DNA of 64,000 bases from Anastatus disparis. Its lineage: Eukaryota; Arthropoda; Insecta; Hymenoptera; Eupelmidae. The stretch spans positions 7,616,001 to 7,680,000 of the forward strand of contig JAFFSR010000347.1 in the NCBI GenBank assembly GCA_017163975.1, given 5' to 3'. The translations under genes were made by a program, and so were the position numbers. The notes under the pieces are model-generated. The model made no database searches, was not told the DNA's origin, and saw only the letters and a program-made list of their open reading frames with translations. This document shows positions 59,773-64,000 of this stretch, in pieces (positions within the stretch are counted from its first letter, which is position 1; each line of letters starts with the position of its first letter).

Positions 59773-61056
59773 TTAAATACGCGTTTTTCCCGGTGAACAA
59801 ACTACTATATTTTCAATACACCTTGCATTGGTAGAACCTTTAGGTCTACTATGTTTACGCCTGATCGGTTCGGACTCAGCTCTACGCATATGCTCTACAG
59901 TTCGCGTTACGACGACAACTCTTTTACTCGGATGACCTCGCTTCTTATTCGGTTTCTCGATATGGGGAGAATCACCGCTTGCAGGCGGTCGCACGCAATC
60001 TGAGCCCGATCCTCCGTTGCCACACGGAGTCGCATAGATCGCAATAGACGGGTCGCTCATCGTCTCATTCGCACGCATTGATTCCAACGGTGGTTGAGGT
60101 TGCAGATCATCTTCTTGCCTTGCGATGTATGTTTTCACCTGCTTTCCATGAATCGTACTATACGGATTACCATCCTTGTCTAACAACCTATGTGTATTTA
60201 ATTCCGATTCAGCTGTAACGACATATGTACCAAAAAATTTCGGTGCAAGCTTACTTGCTATGTCTTGAACAGCTGGAGAGAGTATTTTATTTCTCTTGCC
60301 TATTAAATAATCTATATTATGAGTTGCTTTTGCTCTGCCTCGAACCAAACTTTTTACACAAGCCTGATCAGTTGCTGAAATATCAGCTAAACCAACTGTT
60401 TCTAATTTTCCAATGTACAGTTGTTTAAGAGCAGCAACTTCTAGATTTACCTTTACGTTAGTACCTTTAAAAGAGAGCTTATTTTCACAAGGATCGAAAA
60501 TAGCTCTAAATGCTCTTACGAAGTTACCTCCTAGATAGCATTCTTCATTTAAGCTAGGCATGATCGCACAGCGAATCGTTTTGGTGATTCCTCCTACAGT
60601 GAAAGGGAGGTCAACATAACCTACCAGTAAGCATGATTTACCATCTGCTACTTTAACCAATCCGTCTGTAGCAGGTATTAAAGGTACATTACAGGCTACT
60701 GCTAGCTGTAACCCTAGCGAGTTTATGACCGTGCATGATGCACCTGGGTCATACAAAGTCCTTACTCGGTAATCTCCGATCACTACTGGGAGCCACCATC
60801 GAGCTTCATCATCGATTACTGGCTGATTTAGCTCTACCTGTTCACTTGTCTCAACTTGACAAGTGTGAGACTCAACTTGTATTTCTACTGAGTCTACAGG
60901 TAAATTTTTAGCTAACACCTTTCTAGTAGAAGGTTCTGAGGTCTCATCAGCCTCACCGAGAACGGTAGGTACCTCATCTACTCGTTCTCTGGTCCTTTTC
61001 CCGCACATAGTGGGCAAGACCAGATAGTATATCCAGGTAATCCACACTGATAACAT
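59773..61056 (-). CDS. Retropepsin fused to integrase C-terminus (Gypsy type)
   Basis: One intact frame of 427 codons starting ATG at 61056. Residues 85-195 are a retroviral-type aspartic protease: LYDPGASCTVIN (catalytic Asp 103; the family's DTG/DSG appears as DPG), KVADGKSCLLVG and ECYLGGNFVRAF. A linker (VGLADISATDQACVKSLVRG) normally leads into reverse transcriptase. Here it runs at about residue 243 (near 60328) straight into the integrase C-terminal domain, ILSPAVQDIASKLAPKFFGTY and HGKQVKTYIA, then a basic tail. RT, RNase H and the integrase core are deleted, yet the frame is kept. It overlaps the gag 3' end in another frame, as expected for frameshift expression. It cannot transpose alone; it might be a non-autonomous or co-opted gag-pro derivative. 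Confidence 0.8.
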   Translation of the reverse strand: MLSVWITWIYYLVLPTMCGKRTRERVDEVPTVLGEADETSEPSTRKVLAKNLPVDSVEIQVESHTCQVETSEQVELNQPVIDDEARWWLPVVIGDYRVRTLYDPGASCTVINSLGLQLAVACNVPLIPATDGLVKVADGKSCLLVGYVDLPFTVGGITKTIRCAIMPSLNEECYLGGNFVRAFRAIFDPCENKLSFKGTNVKVNLEVAALKQLYIGKLETVGLADISATDQACVKSLVRGRAKATHNIDYLIGKRNKILSPAVQDIASKLAPKFFGTYVVTAESELNTHRLLDKDGNPYSTIHGKQVKTYIARQEDDLQPQPPLESMRANETMSDPSIAIYATPCGNGGSGSDCVRPPASGDSPHIEKPNKKRGHPSKRVVVVTRTVEHMRRAESEPIRRKHSRPKGSTNARCIENIVVCSPGKTRI

Positions 61057-62770
61057 TAACGGTTAGGATTTCGATTTCTCGTATCTTTTTGATTTTCCTC
61101 GTTAGCTTTATCCTTGTTTGGGTTTTCAGTCTGATTTCCTTTCTGGTTTTGACTGTGTTGTTCGGAGTTACTTTGCCCTCCATTAGGTTTACGAGGCGGT
61201 CTCTTAAAATTCTGCTGATTTCTCTGCTGAATTTCACGTGATGTATTTGGCGAAGCTTGTCCAGACTGAATCATATTCAAAACAGCTGGTTGCCTGCTCA
61301 TCCTTTCAGAAATTTTATTTAACTGAGAGACTATTTGCATCAACGTTTTAGCTATGTTAAACTGTTCGGATGCCGGTGTTTTTTCTTCTATCGCGGCGAC
61401 CTGGTGTTTACTCTCTTTTTGCTTGGACGGAGGACGGTAAGCTACGTCAGGCAATAAAGAATGTTCTGGCAGTGGAGGAGGCCTATATGTTCTCTCTGCA
61501 TCTATCATTAATTCAGCTTCGACTGCTTTTTCTAGTAGTGACTCTACGTCAACAATCTCATCCCTTCTTACCATGCGCTGAATCTCGGGTAAGATGTTGC
61601 GATGTAACAGGTCGAGCTGTTGTCCAACATCTGGTAATGGGACTTGCTTTAATATGATCGCCTGTAGACAGGTTTTATAATCATGCACAGGTTCGTCTTT
61701 ACCTTGCGTACGCCTGTTCACTTCAGACCGCAGTCTTTGTTGAAAACGTCTACTGTGGCCGTACCAACGCAGAGCAGCTTCTTTAAATTCTGCCTACGTG
61801 TTCCATGAATGTTTATTGTTTCTGTACCACGTGGCTGCTACGTCTGATAACAGTTCTGAGAGAGAGGATAGCAGATCACTCTCACTCATTTTTGCTAATG
61901 TTCTGCATTCTTCTACCCTGGTCAGGAAGAGATCTATGCTCTGTCCTTTTTCGCCTGAGAATGTTACGTTTCATCGGCGAACTATGTGACCAATATCTAA
62001 TGTTCTATTACCGTTGTTAGTCCGATCATTTTGCAAATTTGTCTTCATTTGCGGCATTGGGCTTGACGTAATAGGATTCCCCCTCCTCCCAAATGTACTT
62101 ACTCCTGGAAGTCCACTCGGAGTTAAGCCTGCCTGTACGTCAGCCAGAGTGCCATTTTCAATATTATTATATATCCTGAATGTGTCTTGGAAATTTACTC
62201 TTGTATTTGTTGGCGGCCTCTGATCGTTATCTCTTTCTTGCTGGTTGCTTTGCTGCTCATCTATCCGTATACTAGATGACCTTGGATTTGGCGTTTCCTC
62301 TCTTCTTTGTGTTAGGGCAGCTACTGACTCTGCCAGTGTTTTTATTTGCATTTGCATATTGTGAAGATATTGCATCATCTTAGTTGGCAATACAAACGGT
62401 GTTCCATCCGTTGTTTGCATCACTGTTGTTGCCTGTTCGGTAACTTGATTTTGAGGGTTGGTGGATGCTTGTGCCTGTCCATTAGAACGTGATTTGTTTG
62501 TTCCTTCTCTTAATGTCTCCTGTAGGTTTAACTTTATCTGAGGATCCTTTTCGAGCACGCTGAGAACATGTTCTTCATCGTGTTGCACGTTAGGGTCAAA
62601 AATAGTTGACCCTGACTTCTCAAATATTGTCTTTTCCATAAATTCCTTTCTTACTCTTAGACGCTGTTGACGTATTGTCAATTCATCATTATTAGAATTC
62701 GTTTGCTGGAATTCTTCAGCCGAATAATTCCCAATTAACCAATTTATTACTCGATTGGTTTTTTGGTGAT
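60980..62770 (-). pseudogene. Gypsy-type gag, two stops
   Basis: The minus-strand frame is readable from about 62770 (truncated at its N-terminus against the satellite) to a zinc-knuckle remnant CYQCGLPGYTIWSCPLC near 61040-60985, preceded by a stop. The N-terminal part (62681-61971) is Q/N/T-rich. The capsid part (61970-61056) has FSGEKGQSIDLFLTRVEECR, ALRWYGHSR, VHDYKTCLQ and LLHRNILPEIQ, typical of retrotransposon Gag. Two in-frame stops, TGA near 61970 and TAG near 61798, both sit where the Gag pattern has tryptophan (VRRW..FSG and W..W.EF). The protein would form the particle shell. Base composition is less AT-rich than the flanks. Confidence 0.8.
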
Positions 62771-62789
62771 AAAAGCCGTTAGTATGAAT

Positions 62790-64000
62790 TCAGTTAGTAA
62801 ACTGTATCTCGAGAACTACTCGATGTATTTGCTCCTAATTTTGCATGGAATTTAGTTTTGTGACTAACTTGCTGGGAAGCTATTGATAATTTGGTTCTTC
62901 CAGCGTAGTTTTCATTTTAAAGTTTTTAAAAAAAAAAAAAAATTCGATTTTTGGTTTTTTGGTTTTTTTTTGTTTACTACTCGATGAATTTGCTTCAAAA
63001 TTTGCATGGAATTTATTTGTGATTGCCCGGATAAAATAAATTTTTAAAAACTGATTTTCTTAGCTCAGTTTTAATTTTAGAGCATTTTGAAATTTTTGAA
63101 AAAAATGTTTCTATTTATTAAGCCAATAAAATCTTAAAAACTACTCGATGGATTTACTTCAAATTTCCCATACAATTCAATTTTTTGATGAACTGGTGCG
63201 GAAGCTATTGGGAATTGGTTTTTTTAGCGCAGTTTTCTTTTTAAAATCATTTTAAGAATTTTTAAAAAATTTCGATTTTTCATTTTTTTTGTATTTTACG
63301 TAAACTACTCGAAGAATTTGTTTAAAAATTTGTATGGAACTTTATTTCGACTGCCAAAAGTATTAGAAATTTTGTAAACTAATTTTCTTAGCGCACTTTT
63401 AATTTTAGAGCATTTTTAAAATTTTTTAAAAAGTTTTTATTTTTAATTTTTTTCTATTTTAGGAAAACCATTCGATTGATTTGCTCCAAAATTTGTATGC
63501 AATTAATTCGCTACTATCTGAAGAAAACAAGCTTTGGAAAACTAATTTTCTCAGCGCAGTTTTAATTTTAGAGCACTTATTTTTCATTTATTTTCTTTTT
63601 TGCGTTAACCATACTATAAATTTTCTCTAAAATTTTCATACAATTAATTCGCTATCGTCTGGAAAAAATAAGCTTTCGGAAACTAATTTTCTTAGCGTGG
63701 TTACAATTTTAAAGAATTTTAAAGATTTAAAAAAAAATTTCGATTCTTCTTTTCTTATTTTTTTTTATTCTACGTAAAGTACTCGATAGATTTGTTCTAA
63801 AAATTACAGGGAAATTATTTGCGACTGCCAAAAGAAGGGAAATTTTCAAAAATTGATTTTCATAGCGTAGTTTTAATTTTAGAGCATTTTTAAAATTTTA
63901 AAAAAGAAATTTTGAAAAGAAAATGTTATTTATTTAACCAGTTAGATCTCGAAAATTACTCGATGGATTTGCTTCAAATTTTGTATACCATCTATGTTTT
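62790..64000 (-). repeat. 160-bp satellite, ~7.5 monomers, runs off window
   Basis: The landmark actactcgatg(g/t)atttgct recurs near 62816, 62977, 63141, 63306, 63465, 63610, 63780 and 63957, steps of 143-177 bases and mostly about 160. Each monomer also has ttttcttagcgcagttttaa and ttttagagcattttt. It is opposite in orientation to the block at 36780-37275. It abuts the truncated 5' side of gag, so the retroelement either inserted into the array or was broken by its expansion. Confidence 0.85.

Overview
The window is AT-rich eukaryotic DNA and reads as a dense, nested graveyard of transposable elements and satellites. The element set is I-type and Jockey/CR1-type LINEs, a piggyBac, a Mutator-like transposase, a Helitron, a Gypsy-type LTR element, tRNA- and 5S-derived SINE-like units and many hairpin MITEs. 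Together with 61-bp-scale introns and an arthropod-style Inr+DPE LINE promoter, this points to an arthropod, most likely an insect. A hymenopteran is my guess only; nothing here fixes the species. No conserved single-copy host gene is recognised. The best candidate for host coding sequence is a two-exon gene piece on the minus strand at 47.9-48.7 kb. Almost every other reading frame belongs to a decayed mobile element. Start positions of broken frames are approximate.

Layout. 0-2 kb: AT-rich DNA with a hairpin MITE. 2.0-5.45 kb: a diverged satellite of about 82-bp monomers (four-monomer higher-order period about 325 bp), each with a TTTGTCGCT-like box, interrupted by a two-hairpin element. 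5.6-11.0 kb: a nearly full-length I-clade LINE (minus) with 13-bp target duplications and an internal Inr/DPE promoter. 11-20 kb: unassigned DNA, a decayed LINE 3' part, a TTAA-flanked fold-back MITE, a fragment of a transposon-associated protein family, a GATC-rich palindromic element and a long-TIR element full of nested hairpins. 20.3-26.1 kb: a long inverted-repeat element split by a 3.45-kb piggyBac with 293-bp subterminal tandem repeats and by a MITE whose arms are themselves iterated. 26.9-29.4 kb: a decayed I-type LINE (minus). 31.7-32.8 kb: a Mutator-like transposase pseudogene. 34.1-42.8 kb: two adjacent plus-strand copies of one LINE family; copy A contains a 160-bp satellite block and copy B contains a Helitron with a G-tract cluster. 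43-47 kb: a second two-hairpin element, a MITE nested inside a MITE (both TTAA) and a 266-bp satellite packed with AGGTCA half-sites. 49-52.4 kb: SINE-like units and a Helitron 3' end. 52.6-58.1 kb: large palindromes, a 50-bp purine/pyrimidine-alternating minisatellite and a palindrome with roughly 530-bp arms. 58.3-62.8 kb: a Gypsy-type element (minus) with one LTR, gag, and a protease fused in frame to the integrase tail. 62.8-64 kb: a 160-bp satellite running off the window.

The genes do not form a pathway; the logic is insertion history. Three insertions can be ordered directly: a TTAA MITE inside another TTAA MITE, a Helitron inside a LINE ORF1, and an iterated-arm MITE inside a partial copy of a palindromic element. 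The strongest non-gene signals are the two satellites with conserved protein-binding-like boxes (TTTGTCGCT and AGGTCA), the long palindromes, and the Gypsy derivative that kept gag, protease and integrase tail but lost reverse transcriptase and the integrase core.
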